Shown: positions 12,678-24,119 of the stretch, piece by piece
Layout: each line of letters starts with the position of its first letter
Numbering within the stretch: position 1 is the first letter of the stretch
Assembly: GCA_050084985.1 (NCBI GenBank)
Contig: JBITNC010000001.1
Location: 10,540,001-10,604,000, forward strand
From: Nageia nagi
Taxonomy: Eukaryota > Pinophyta
Length of the DNA: 64,000 bases
Direction: 5' to 3'
Program-made: the position numbers and the translations under genes
Notes under the pieces: model-generated
Databases searched by the model: none
Seen by the model: the letters and a program-made list of their open reading frames with translations, nothing else
Told to the model about the DNA's origin: nothing

Positions 12678-13378
12678 CTCCCCCTTAATGCAATATTGGA
12701 ATAGAACGAATAAGAGAGAAGAAAAAAAGAAAGTAAAAGAGTTCTCCTCCAAATAGATACAACAAAAATGAGAACTTTTTACATATTTATGAAGTAAGAA
12801 AGATCTAGTTTGAGATTCACTACTTTACTAAATATAATTATCAACCACAACCGATTTCCATGTATATGAAGTAGTCATCCAACTGGAAGTCATGAAGAAT
12901 CTCCAAGAGCCAACATACCTGAGGTAAGTAACCTGCAATCTCAAAGGAACCTACAAGTCATAAGCAACTTAAATAACAAAATCAGTTAGATGCAACATAT
13001 TGATCTCAACAAGGATAGATGAATTACATAAATGCCATTATGAACTGATCAATGGTGCACTATAAGTCATCACGAAGATGCCATGTCAAAAACTCATTAT
13101 CGCCTACTATATATAAATATGTGTTGATTATCATTACAAAATATAGTATGCACATACGAGTTCTTCACATATAGATAATTGAATAGTACCAAAAGACCAC
13201 GTAAGAGTTCCTCACATATGGATAACTGAACAATGCTAGATTGGCCAATCTTTTACTTTAAAAATTTGTACAACAAGTTCCTCACATAGAGCAAACTTAC
13301 CACAAAGATGTATAATAAAATCAACACTATACAACATAAAATCCTCCTAAGGGTGAAGTTTTTATCATAAATATAAAT

Positions 13379-15729
13379 TCAACATAAGAATTCAAACTTC
13401 ACTCTCTTTGAGGGTAACTTCACCAACTTGATAGTATCTCTAAGCTTACAAAATTGAGCTTCTAGGAGGGGCTTGGTAAACAAATTAGTGGAGTTCAAGA
13501 TGGATGGACAATACTCTAGGTGTATAATGCCATCAAGAACCTTCTCCTTGATAAAATGGGCATGTATTTTCACATGTTTTGTTCTCTGATAGAATACAAG
13601 ATTCTTAGCCAAAAAAATAGCTAATTGATTATTTGAAGAAATCAAAGATGAGCCACCTTGCTCATACCTAATCTCTTTCAGAAGATGCTTTAGCCAAATG
13701 GCTTCCAAGGTTGTAATAGATATGGCACGATATTCAACTTATATGGTGGAAAGAGAAATAGTAGGCTACTTCTTGAAAGCCCAGAGATAGCACTTGAACC
13801 AATGCTAAACACATACACAGATGTTGATTTTTTATCATCGCTATCTCTCCCATAGTCAAAATATGAGAATCTAGAGAGAATAAATAAGGGTAACTTGGAA
13901 TACTTGAGAGCAAGATCCTTAGTCCTTGCAACATACCTCAAGATTTACATAACAACATTATGGTGCTCAACATATGGTTTTTGCATGAATCATGCCATCG
14001 GATTCACTACAAAGGTAATATCTGGCCTAGATATAGTTAAATACAAAAGACTACCAATTAATTGCTTATAAGTTGTAGCATCAACCAAGTAAGAGTTGGA
14101 GCTCAAAGAAATAATGATTCTAGGAGAGACTGGGATCATAACATATCTACACTTCTTCATTCCAAACTTCTACAAGATATCTGATATATACTTAGATTGA
14201 TTGAGATAAGTACAATCATTGTATTGATACACTTGCATTCTACGATAGTAGTGCAAGAGACCAAGACCAATCATTTCAAACATTACCTTAAGTTTGGATA
14301 TGCACTCTTGAATGATTTCATCATTATTCTCAGTAATCAAAAGATCATCCACATAAAGAAGAATCAAGACTACATCTTTTCCCTAATTGAACATATATAG
14401 ATCGGAGTCAAAAAATACTTGGAGAATCCAATGTCTGCAATGTACCTTGAAATATTTTTGTACCAAGCTAAAGGTGCTTGCTTAATTCCATATAATGACT
14501 TCTTTAGCTTGCACATAAAGGACTATTTGCCTTCCATAATAAACCTTTCTGATTGATTCATGAAGATTTCCACATCTAAGTTACCATTGAGAAATGCACT
14601 CTTAACATCAAGTTAAAAAAACTTTCCATCCTTGAGCTGCAGAAAAAGCAAGGATAATTCTCACAATAAGCATTTTTATTATGGAAGCAAAGGTTTCCTC
14701 ATAATCTACATCGTATTTCTAAGCAAAACCTTTAGCTATTAACCTTACCTTGTATTTTTCAATATCCTCAATTGAATTGAACTTGACCTTGTAGATCTAC
14801 TTATTGCTAATAATATTTTTTTCATTGAGATAAGGAACCAAATCTCAAGTTTTATTTTTCATAAGCGCCTCATACTCCACTTTTATGGCTTCCATCCAGC
14901 ACTCATGCTTAAAATCTTTTTTGAAGGTTGAGAGTTCATGCTTGTTGTCAATCTTGGCAAATAAAGATCTATTTGAGGTCATGATCCTAGTTACCTTTTA
15001 TATTGAAGAATTTTGTTCTTGAGGTGACTTATCAAGATCAATATCTAACCAACTAGGTGTAACTAAAGAGACCTCTAGATCATCAACATCTTCATGAGAA
15101 GTAGATTCTTCAAAAAGTTCATTGAACTTTACATCCCTTGAAATAAATACAGCTTTGTAGGATGGAGAGTAGAGCCTGTAACCTCTATGTTGATTGTCAT
15201 AACCCACAAAGATGCACTTTTTAGCTCTTTTATCTAACTTTTTTTTTTTTTTAAGAAATAATATAGGAGAATGCTTCACAACCAAACACCCTAAGGTGAG
15301 AAATGTTAGGTTTTCTTTCTAACCATTCCTCAAAAGGAGTTTTACCCTTAACAACTTTTATGGGACACCTATTCAAGGTGTAAATAGTAGTGCTCATAGC
15401 TTCACCTCATAAGAAACTAGGAAGATTACCCAACATGCATCTAGCCATCTATATAATGATCCTATTTTTCCTTCCGATAACACTATTCTGCTGAGGAGTG
15501 TATAGAATTGTAAACTTCTTTTTGATTCTATACTTAGCACAAAAGACATTGAACTTATTGCTTTTATATTTTTTTCCATTATTCGATCTCAACATATTGA
15601 TTTTAAGGTTAGTTTAATTCTCAACAAAGGTTTTAAAAACTTTAAAACTCTTAAAGGTTTGATCCTTATGCTCAAGTAGATACCCAAAGGTCATTCTACT
15701 AAAGTCATCAATGAAGGTTAAGACATAAG
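13379..15729 (-). pseudogene. Element B RNase H, reverse transcriptase and C-terminal integrase (broken)
   Basis: Minus-strand frames give RNase H (13379-13941, with SNNQLAIFLAKNLVFYQRTKHVKIHAHFI in part and a TKPLLEAQFCKLRD tail) and RT with YVDDLLITENN near 14340. The integrase-RT linker (CIFVGYDNQHRGYRLY) is at 14998-15285, and part of the integrase lies at 15394-15729. Stops and shifts are frequent. The integrase is cut at 15729 by element C and resumes at 21604. The region 12678-13378 is its 3' UTR and resembles that of A and C. Confidence 0.8.
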
Positions 15730-16212
15730 TGAAGGATTTGAACTATATCTAAACAAATCCTCAAGGACCTAAGACTAGGAAACTCAATCATACACAAGAT
15801 TACACAATCACACTAGATAACACAAGTGTAATGTGGTTCCTCCCTCTTTGGGAGTACATCCACAACTAGTATCTCAATTCTCAAGTATGCCCCTCTTACA
15901 ACTATTCTCTTCCTCTCCAACACAACTAGTAGAGTAATCTTACTCCAAGAACTTAGTTATGTTACAAGAGGAGAGGCTCTCTATTTATAGCTTGAGAGCA
16001 CCTCCCTAACCTTCCTTTAACCCAAGGGTAAGGTTAGGGTTACATTAAATGTATCACCTAACTTCAACCTACCAACTAACCACTTTGGTAAAGTCAAAGT
16101 CTATATATTAAAGAATTCAATTAATCTCTTAAGGTATCTACATACCTTTAAGTGATTAATTGAATCTACAAGGAGTTTAGATATTCACAATATTTCATTA
16201 CAAATTCTAAAA
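15730..16212 (-). repeat. 3' LTR of element C
   Basis: It begins TGAAGGATTTGAAC on the plus strand and is a close direct repeat of 21116-21598. The terminal CA has changed to AA at 16211-16212. A minus-strand TATA box (GCTATAAATAG) is at 15981-15991, and the polypurine tract (AAGGGGGAGT on the minus strand) follows. Confidence 0.92.
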
Positions 16213-16698
16213 CTCCCCCTTAATGCAATATTGGGATAGAGCGCAGAAGAGAGAAGAGAGAGAGTAAGAGAGAGTTCTCCTCCATAGAGATACAAGTGGA
16301 GATGAGAACATTTACATATTTGAGAATCTTTTTGAGAACTAGTATGAGACTCACTACATTACCGTTTGACAAAAAATAGTTTACAATACAATCATTAACC
16401 ACAACTGGTTTCACTATACATAGTAGTCGATCAACTTTAAGTGACATGTGAGTCTCCATGAGCTTACTTTCACAAGGTGAGTAACCTGCATTTCTGAAGA
16501 AGATCCTGCATGCTACAAGCAACTCATGAACAAAATCAGTTAGATGCATCATATATTCAAACAAGAGAATCAAATAATGCCATCTTATAAATAACTGATC
16601 AATGGTGCACTATAAGTCATCACAGAGATGCCAAGCCATCACTCATAGTCACCTATTGTATATAGACATGTGTTGATTTTAAATAGAGCATAAAAATT

Positions 16699-16985
16699 GT
16701 ACAACAAGTTTCTTACGCAGAGCAAACTCACCACGGAGGTATAGAATGTACAACAAGTTCCTCACGCAGAGCGAACTTACCACGGAGGTATATTAATTAT
16801 ATGCTCAAAATTTGTACAACAAGTTTCTCACGCAGAGCAAACTTACCACGGAGGTATAAATGTACAACAAGTTTGTCACGTAGAGCAAACTTACCACTGA
16901 GGTATCAAATAATCAACACTCTATAACAATAATTGTACAACAAGTTTGTCACGCAGAGCAAACTTACCACGGAGGTCTAGAATGT
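16699..16985. repeat. Five-copy tandem repeat in the 3' UTR of element C
   Basis: About five copies of a unit near 45-60 bp long, each with TGTACAACAAGTT followed by CACGCAGAGCAAAC and CCACGGAGGT, start near 16699, 16748, 16812, 16862 and 16935. Spacing is irregular because short spacers differ. Elements A (about 2430) and B (about 13268) have a single related unit, so the array expanded in C. Confidence 0.85.
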
Positions 16986-17021
16986 ACAATCAAAAAAGGC
17001 CTCTTAGAGGTGAAGTTGTCA

Positions 17022-18605
17022 TCAGTAACAAAAGTTTAAACTTTCACTCCCCCTTGAGGGCAACTTCACCAACCTGAGAGAATCCCTAAGCTTGCAAAAC
17101 TGAGCTTCAGGAAGGGGCTTGGTGAACAAATCAGTGGAGTTTTCAGTAGATGGACAATACTGCAAGTGTATGATGTCATCTAGAACCTTCTCCCTGATAA
17201 AATGGGCTTGGATTTCCGCATGTTTGGTTCTCTGATGGAACATAGGATTCTTAGCCAAAGAGATAGCCGATTGATTATCTGACGAAATAAGAGATGGGCC
17301 ATTTTGCTTATACCCAATTTCGTGTAAAAGATGCCTCAGCTAAATAGCGTCTTGGGCAGTAATAGACATGGCTTGATATTTAGCTTCGATGGTAGAAAGA
17401 GTCACAGTAGGTTACTTCTTGGAAGCCCAAGAGATAGCACCTGAACCAATGCTGAACACATATGCAGAGGTTGATTTTCTGTCATCTCTATCTCCCCCAT
17501 AATCAGAATCTGAGAACCCTGAGAGAATAATTGAGGGCACTTTGGAATACTTAAGAGCAAGATCCTTTATCCCTGTGACATACCTCAAGATTTGCTTAAC
17601 AACATTGAGGTGTTCAACATATGGTTTTTACATGAATCGTGCCATCAGATTCACTGCAAATGCAATATCAGGATGAGAGATAGTCAGATACAGAAGACTA
17701 CCAATCAATTGCCTATAAGTTGTAGCATCAGCCAACTGAGAATCTAAGCTCAGTGATACAACAATTCTAGGAGAAACAGGTATTGCAGCATATTTACACT
17801 CCTCCATTCCAAACTTTTGCAAGATGCCTGATATATACTTAGATTGACTAAGATAAGTACAATCTTTATGTTGGTATACTTGCATCCCAAGATAGTAATG
17901 CAATAGACCTAGATCAGTCATTTCAAATGTTGCCTTTAGTTTGGAGATGCACTCTTGGATGATTTAAATATTATTGCCAGTTATGAGAAGATCATCCACA
18001 TAAAGGAGAATTAAGACAATGTCTTTTCCTTGATTGAGTACATAGAGATCTGAATCTGAGAAGCACTTGGAAAAACCAATATCTGCAAAGAATCTTGAAA
18101 TTTTCTTGTACCATGCTCTAGGTGTTTGCTTAAGTCCATACAAAGACTTCGTTAGCTTACACACAAGAGACTCTTTTCCTTCTGGAATAAATCCTTCTGG
18201 TTGATTCATGTAGAGTTCAACATCCAAGTCACCATTGAGAAATGCACTCTTGACATCAAGTTGAAAAGCTTTCCATCCTTGAGCTGCAGATAGAGTAAGG
18301 ATTATTCTGACAGTAGGCATCTTGGCCACAGGAGCAAAGGTTTTCTCATAATCAATACCATGTTTTTGAGTGAATCCTTTGGCCACTAACCTTACTTTGT
18401 ACTTCTATTTATTGCCAATCACATTTTTCTCATTGGGATAAGGAACCAAATCCCAAGTTTCATTTTTCATGAGCGCCTCATACTCAACTTTCATAGCTTC
18501 CATCCAACACTCTTGCTTGGAAGTTTCTTTGAAGGTAGATGGCTCATGTGTATTATCAATTTTGGCAAATAAAGAGTTATTCAAGGTCATACTTCTTGTA
18601 ACTTT
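17022..18605 (-). pseudogene. Element C reverse transcriptase and RNase H
   Basis: This is the best preserved pol of the A/B/C family. RNase H covers 17022-17640 (SDSDYGGDRDDRKSTSAY; AKNPMFHQRTKHAEIQAHFI). RT covers 17628-18560, with FQLDVKSAFLNGDL at about residue 45 of the 140-codon frame and the catalytic YVDDLLITGNN at 17990-18030. The linker TRSMTLNNSLFAKID is near 18560-18600. A few stops (for example near 17415, 17630 and 17965) break the frame. Integrase should follow on the minus strand but is absent beyond about 18605. Confidence 0.88.
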
Positions 18606-18607
18606 TG

Positions 18608-18836
18608 TGGTATCTTTGGGCACAAAGAGTCTGATTGTCGCAAAAAGAAATTTGCTCACAAAGGCAAGGGAAATGCAAATGTGAGAAATTTCAATAATAG
18701 AAAGAAGAACAAGTATACTGCTACTATTGCCTACTACTCAATGACTCAAACTGTTTCAAATGATTGGATTGTTGATTCAGGATGCACTAATCACATGTGT
18801 TATGAAAAGGATAAGTTTGAAAACTTTCATAAGTAA
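18608..18836 (+). pseudogene. Inverted gag zinc knuckle and protease fragment inside element C
   Basis: Plus-strand reading from 18608 gives FGHKESDCRKKK (the second half of a CCHC knuckle), a basic linker, and a protease active-site region with WIVDSGCTNHMCYEKD, ending at a stop near 18834. The family protease in element A, on the minus strand, is nearly identical at nucleotide level (AATGATTGGATTGTT). This is therefore the family's own gag-protease in reversed orientation, abutting the end of RT. The catalytic DSG is intact. Upstream gag and all of integrase are missing. Confidence 0.8.
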
Positions 18837-19380
18837 CTAACCCCTAAAGGACTTTTACATTTTTCATATTTTTTCTCAAGTTCAAAAAATAATGAATTTT
18901 ACAAATGCTAAGTCCTATTTAGCATTAATCCATAACTTAAACATGTATTATTCCATGACTTAAAATTAAGTATTAAACATGCATCATGCATTTTTAACTT
19001 AAAATTTTAAGTACTAAGCATGCTTTAATCCTAACAATGTTAAGAAGCATGCATTTTAAACTTAGCATGCAAGATCTATTTAGCATCCTAACAAGGTTAA
19101 GAAGCATGCATTTTAAACTTAGCATGCAAGATCTATTGAGCATGTAAGATCCATAAAGATTTAAAAAATTATAAAAATCCTCCTATTTTTACTTAAAGTG
19201 CTAATAACTTGGATGCTAAAGATTATGTTTAAGTATGGTTTCTCCCTATTTGTCACGTAAGGGGTCATCCTTAAAAAAGGGGCTATGAAGTATCTAGTTT
19301 AAGTAAATATAGCCTGTGTTTACTTAAAAAAGACTTAGGAAAAAAAAACCTTTAAATAGTTAAGTTGGACTAAGGCAAAA
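18837..19380. other. Non-coding stretch in element C with a 56-bp duplication
   Basis: AT-rich leader-like sequence. A 56-bp unit containing AAGAAGCATGCATTTTAAAC and AGCATGCAAGATCTATT is present in tandem at 19031-19086 and 19087-19143, with looser GCATGC-containing copies before it. No reading frame is supported. Confidence 0.6.
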
Positions 19381-19439
19381 AATCAAATCAAATTGGGAGT
19401 GGGTAAAAAAAAATTAAATACCCAACAACTAAAGTTGAC

Positions 19440-20290
19440 AAAAAAAAATTTGAAGGGCCATGTGGAAGCCTCATGGAGCTTGAGAGGCTGGGCAGGGGTG
19501 GCAGGAGAGACCAAAGTGTGTAGAAGGGTGGTGAGTCACGTGGAGTGTGAGAGACTGGGCTACAGAGGGAGTCTAAGGTAGCAAGGAGGCCACGTGAGGT
19601 GCGTGGGGCAGCTGTTGACCAGCCCAATTCACAGAAGAATAAGGATGCAAAGACGAGAGGGTCAGAGGGTGGCGGGGATGGTAGTCGGGGCATATCTGGC
19701 GATCAGGGTAGCCATAAAATGCTGGCTGCATCATGCATCTTATCAAACAAGGCGTAGGCTATCTCAATGCATGCAGAGTGTGCAGATCTAGTGATCAGTG
19801 AAGGCCAGACGACTGCACAGGCCATGAAGCAAGGCAGCATTATGCACGGTGTCAAACAACTACATGGACATTACAAGGGATCCGTCTGGTGCATATCATG
19901 TGAACATGGCAGTCCATGGAAATGCTATCTGCATGGGGTTCAAACAATGCGTGGACCTTAGCAACGTATCCTTTGTGTGCATATTCACACGATCATGGCA
20001 GGCCATGAAACATAGTCTGCAGCATGCATCATGTGGGGCATATCCAACGATCTTTACAAGCCATGGAACTATGTCTGCAACCTGCATTTTGTCAAATAAA
20101 CCACGGACCTTGCATTGTAGCTACTTTGAGCATATCCAGGGAACATTACAATCCAGAAGCGGGGCAGATAGCGAGAGGAGCGAGCGCGTGTGGGCAGGAG
20201 GAGCCACCAGGGGACGCACGTGTGGTCGAGAGGAGCGTGGGCGGAGGAGCCAGAGGAGTGCGCTTATTATTTGACCCCCCCCCCCCCCGA
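19440..20290. repeat. GC-richer degenerate array in the leader of element C
   Basis: Base composition jumps from AT-rich to near balanced. From about 19689 to 20130 a diverged unit near 75-100 bp recurs about five times, with the core GCATATC, then CGATC, then CAGGCCATG, TCTGCA, TGCATCATG and GTCAAACAA. Examples are near 19690, 19785, 19890, 19978 and 20037. The tail is purine-rich (20150-20260) and ends in a run of 14 C at 20275-20288. Overlapping frames on both strands reflect low stop density. No domain is recognised. Confidence 0.55.
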
Positions 20291-20390
20291 TTTGAAAAAT
20301 GTATACGATTTAATTTATTGAACGTGATAACAATAATTGATGTTTTATTTGCCCTGACCCGCCCTATACAAATTTTTGATTGAATAATAA

Positions 20391-20435
20391 AATATATATA
20401 TATATATATAATTTTTGATTATTTTAAACAAAAAT

Positions 20436-20499
<64 letters not shown>
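20391..20499. repeat. (TA)n microsatellites
   Basis: Two AT dinucleotide runs, about 20391-20409 and 20440-20498, are separated by an AT-rich spacer. The minus-strand frame made of alternating Tyr-Ile codons across it is not a gene. Confidence 0.95.
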
Positions 20500-20500
<1 letters not shown>

Positions 20501-21100
20501 AGCCTTTGAAATTTGGTAATAAAACTCAAAAAACAAATTGTCCTCCTCTTATTTTTGGAAATGTTGATGCCTTTTTCTTAGGAACATATCAATAACTCAC
20601 TAATGATAGTATATATGAGAAATTTCACAATAATATATTACTATTTTTAAGCAAATAGTAATAACATAATACTACTAACATAAAAAATGTTAGTATATAT
20701 TGCAATTTTTCATCATATATTGGTATTTAATCAAAGAATTGAACTATTACATACATTTAAGTTCAATATAATATGAAAAAAAATACAATTTTTGTATACT
20801 AACCCTTTTTAAAAGAACTATAGCAATTTAAAATTGCAAGTAACATAGAGGATTAGTAAAAAATTGCAACTTGTTAATCACAACTTAAAAAGGACTAACA
20901 CATAGCAAATAAGGTGTTAGTAGCATTATGTAATAATCCAAAAAAAAATGACCAAATGAGGAGGAACTTTATACCTTTTTTTAAAAAATTTACCTCACCA
21001 ATGGGTGTAAGATGAGGAATGAAGAAGGAAGAAGAACCTCCAAGATGTAGCTTCCACACCAAGAAGAGCTTCTACACCAAAAGAAGAGCTTCCACAACAA
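20500..21100 (-). other. AT-rich proximal leader of element C
   Basis: No coding sequence. Near 21035-21095 a short motif (AAGAGCTTCCACA and AAGAGCTTCTACACC) repeats three times just before the primer site. The texture resembles the equivalent part of element A (11100-11590). Confidence 0.5.
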
Positions 21101-21113
21101 GGCTCTGATACCA
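21101..21113 (-). other. Primer binding site of element C
   Basis: The reverse complement reads TGGTATCAGAGCC, a perfect match to the usual initiator tRNA-Met complement. Two bases separate it from the LTR edge at 21116. Confidence 0.92.
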
Positions 21114-21115
21114 AT

Positions 21116-21598
21116 TGAAGGATTTGAACTAGATCTAAATAAATCCTCTAGGACCTAAGACTAGGAAACTCAATCATACACAAGATAACACAATCACTCA
21201 AGATAACACAAGTGTAATGTGGTTCCTCCCTCCTTGGGAGTACATCCACAACTAGTATCTCAATTCTCAAGTATGCCTCTCTTACAACTATACTCTTCCT
21301 CTCCTACACAACTAGTAGAGTAATCTTACTCCAAGAACTTAGTTATGTTACAAGAGGAGAGGCCCTCTATTTATAGCTTGAGAGCACCTGCCTAACCTTC
21401 CTTTAACCCAAGGGTAAGGTTAGGGTTACATTAAATGTATCACCTAACTTCAACCTACCAACTAACCACTTTGGTAAAGTCAAAGTCTACATATTAAAGA
21501 GTTCAATTAATCTCTTAAGGTATCTACATACCCTTAAGTGATTAATTGAATCTACAAGGAGTTTAGATATTCACAATATTTCATTACAAATTCTAACA
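21116..21598 (-). repeat. 5' LTR of element C
   Basis: It starts TGAAGG and ends AACA on the plus strand, so both element ends have TG and CA. A minus-strand TATA box (GCTATAAATAG) is at 21366-21376. It is nearly the same as the 3' LTR and the solo LTR at 61444-61920. Confidence 0.92.
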
Positions 21599-21603
21599 AT
21601 AAG

Positions 21604-22505
21604 ATGCTCCTCCAAGTGACTTAGTTTAAAATGGACCCATCAATCTAAATGCACAAGTTGAAGAGGTTGAGATGCTATAGTTGTTTTATCTTTTTCAAAC
21701 TTTTATCTATGTATCTTACCAAGAATGCACTTTTCTCATAAACTAATCGAAAGAAAAATTAAAGGCAAACCTTTCATAAGTTCTTGGTCATTCATGACTG
21801 GAATACTCTTATGGTTAAGGTGCCCTAAACATTGGTGCCAAAGATTACCTCTTGAACACACACTTGTAGCAAGACATATCTTTGATGGAACTTGATCCAT
21901 AATATAGAGATCATCTTTCACTGATCCTTTAACCAATGTGGTAAGTCCTTTCTTAATGCACTAGGATTGAGAGTTGAACTCAAAAGAGTACCCTTTTAAC
22001 TTATATCATGAAAAGAAGGTTCATCCTAAGCTTAGGAATATAGAGCACATTGTCAAGAAGCTTCTCGTGAATCAACACACTCCTAATTCCTTGAACATCA
22101 AGGGTAAAGTTATCACCTATCATAACCGTATATTTCTATACTTGTGAAAGTTCTAAAATTTTTCCTTTCCAAAGCATAGGTGATTAGTGCAACCAGAATC
22201 AATGATTCAATCAAATAAAAAAGAGCGAGACAAGGAGTAGAGCACCATCATAAAAATAGCATGAATATTCTTCTTTCCTTTGAAGTTGTTTATGTTTCCA
22301 TTACCTTTGATCTTTTTCTCTCTTTTTTTGTAATAATCAACTTTTTTATGACCTTGGATGCCACAATAGTTACAATTACCATCAAATGTTTTCTTAAGAT
22401 AAGGATTATTTACTTTGCCTTTTCCATCTCTTTACTTGAAATGGTTTTTGTTATCGTTGTTCTTACTGCTATTATTGTTGTTCCTATTATTGTCATTGTT
22501 GCCAT
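21604..22505 (-). pseudogene. Element B integrase N-terminal part, protease and gag C-terminus
   Basis: It continues the minus-strand frame cut by C. The GAG-pre-integrase region is at 21736-21936 (LWHQCLGHLNHKSI). The protease has IDSGCTNHLC near 22185-22215 with catalytic Asp kept. A zinc knuckle near 22345-22375 reads CNYCGIQGHKKVDYY, with the last Cys replaced by Tyr. An asparagine-rich stretch precedes the insertion of D at 22506. Stops are present. Confidence 0.75.
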
Positions 22506-23011
22506 TATTGATTGACTTACACGCTATTGCATGGTCGTGCGGAGTGCACTCTTGACCAATGCGATTCCGTGGTCGCGTTGCGTGATTCTGACACCAGCCA
22601 TGCCCTACACCACCCCCCTCCACAACATCCTCAATGATGTAATGCCATAACATTGTCAATGGCGTTCTCGTCTCCCCCACGAACTTCTTCATCTGCGCAT
22701 AAAATGTGACCACGTTTCATGGGAGGCTAGGCATTTTGGCTATACGCCCAAAATAGTCCAGGTTGTACTTATTTTGGCTCTATAGCTTAGTTTGGCGATC
22801 TATTCTGATCTATTCCAGTTTGTAGGAGTTCTGTTTGACTGTCTAAAATAGGTTTAAACTACATTTAGAGCATATTTGATAGTTTTTGGATATGAGTATA
22901 ATAAATGTTAAGCCTATCAACTCAACTATCATTTGTCTATATTGAGCTCAGTCCAAGCTCTATAAAAGCTTTGTAAATTCATGAATCAAATAGAATGTGA
23001 TTATTCTCACA
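22506..23011 (+). repeat. 5' LTR of element D
   Basis: Direct repeat of 27237-27741. It contains a plausible TATA box (CTATAAAAG) at 22960-22968, about 50 bases before the LTR end. That spacing leaves a short transcribed part. Numerous scattered, mainly transition-like differences separate the two copies. Confidence 0.95.
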
Positions 23012-23014
23012 TTG

Positions 23015-23027
23015 TGGTATCAGAGCC
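23015..23027 (+). other. Primer binding site of element D
   Basis: TGGTATCAGAGCC starts three bases after the 5' LTR and matches the initiator tRNA-Met 3' end complement. Confidence 0.95.
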
Positions 23028-23107
23028 TCTTGGTATTTTGGGTTAGAAGAGATTACATTGCAAGCATTCTTGCAAGTGTACAATTCAATCCTGTCATTTT
23101 TTGAAAA

Positions 23108-24119
23108 ATGGCCAATAACAACAATTCACTCCCATTACCAGAATTCCATGGAGATGACTATGAGTACTGGTCTATCAAGATGAAAAACCTTGCTCATAGA
23201 AAAGGGATTATGGGACATTATTGAGGATGGATACACTGATCCAACCAATTGGTCTACTTTAGGGGATCAAGCCAAGAAAGACATGAAGCAAAATCAAAGG
23301 AACAATTCCTTTGCTCTCTACCATCTTCAAGCTTCAATGGGGAATGCAATTTTCTCTAGGATTGCATCATGCACATCAGCAAAGAGTGCTTGGGAAGCAC
23401 TCAAGCAAGGTTTCCAAGGGAGTGCTCAAATCAAGCAAGTGAGACTCCAAACCTTGAAGAGGGATTTTGAAAATCTCAAAATGAGGGATGATGAGTTTGT
23501 TGGTGACTATTGTGTGAGGGTTAAATCTTATGTTAACAAGATGGAAACCCTTGGAGAAACAATCACCAATGAAGTAGTGGTGAAGAAGGTGCTTAGATCA
23601 CTTCTCCCCAAGTGAAACCATGTAGCAATTATCATAGAGGAAAGCAAAGACTTGGCTTCTCTTCCCTATGATACTCTCATTGGTTCCTTGATGAGTCATG
23701 AAGAGAGGCTCAAAGACCTCACTCCTTCAACTGATCAAGTTGATGACAAAGCCTTTGCAAGCAAGGAAGGTGAATCCAATTCTTCAAGAGGAGGAAGAAG
23801 AGAAAGAGGGAAAGCCAAAAGAGGGAGATTCCAAGGAAGAGGAAGAGGTAGAGGAAGGACAAGTGGTGACAAGAGTGACAAACAATGTTACTACTGTAAC
23901 AAGTTTGGTCATTTTGAGAGTGAGTGTAGATTGAAAGCCTCACAAGAAGGAAATAGTGGAGGTGCTCACTATGGAGAGGAAGAGAATTCCTCTCACTTGT
24001 TCATGTCCATGGAAAACAAAGATGAAAGAAGAGACTTGGTTGCTAGATACGGGAGCATCAAACCATATGACCGGCAAGGGGGAGTTGTTTTCTTCTTTGA
24101 ACAACTCATACAAGTCTAA
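23108..24119 (+). pseudogene. Element D gag
   Basis: The probable start is the ATG at 23108 (MANNNNSLPLPEFHGDDYEYW). A one-base shift near 23182 moves the frame to the one that continues LLIEKGLWDIIEDGY. The UBN2-type capsid segment (SAKSAWEALKQGFQG) is near 23380. A TGA at 23613 interrupts it, probably a former Trp codon. The C-terminal part is Arg/Gly-rich and ends with a canonical CCHC knuckle CYYCNKFGHFESEC near 23886. Gag would package the element RNA in cytoplasmic particles. Confidence 0.9.

Larger units (their letters stand above)
15730..21598 (-). mobile_element. Element C: rearranged Ty1/copia retrotransposon nested in B
   Basis: LTRs of 483 bp at both ends and a perfect 5-bp duplication ATAAG at 15725-15729 and 21599-21603 define the element. 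Removing it joins AAGACATAAG to ATGCTCCTCC. Element A carries the corresponding uninterrupted sequence near 5165-5185, which confirms the target. On the minus strand only RT and RNase H remain in normal order. Integrase is missing, and a gag-protease piece lies in the opposite orientation. The 3' UTR holds an expanded tandem repeat and the long leader a degenerate array. Confidence 0.92.

Noticed and set aside
16699-16985. CRISPR-like array
   Set aside because: The repeats are long, unequal and inside a plant retrotransposon 3' UTR, spacers are very short or absent, and no cas genes exist.
19388-20383. Several overlapping frames of 60-140 codons on both strands in element C
   Set aside because: They lie in a degenerate non-coding array between retrotransposon leader and LTR; no recognised domain or consistent frame.
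20345-20536. Tyr-Ile repeat protein on the minus strand
   Set aside because: It is a translation of a TA microsatellite.
23719-23943. Minus-strand frame opposite the gag of element D
   Set aside because: Shadow of the Arg/Gly-rich gag region on the other strand.
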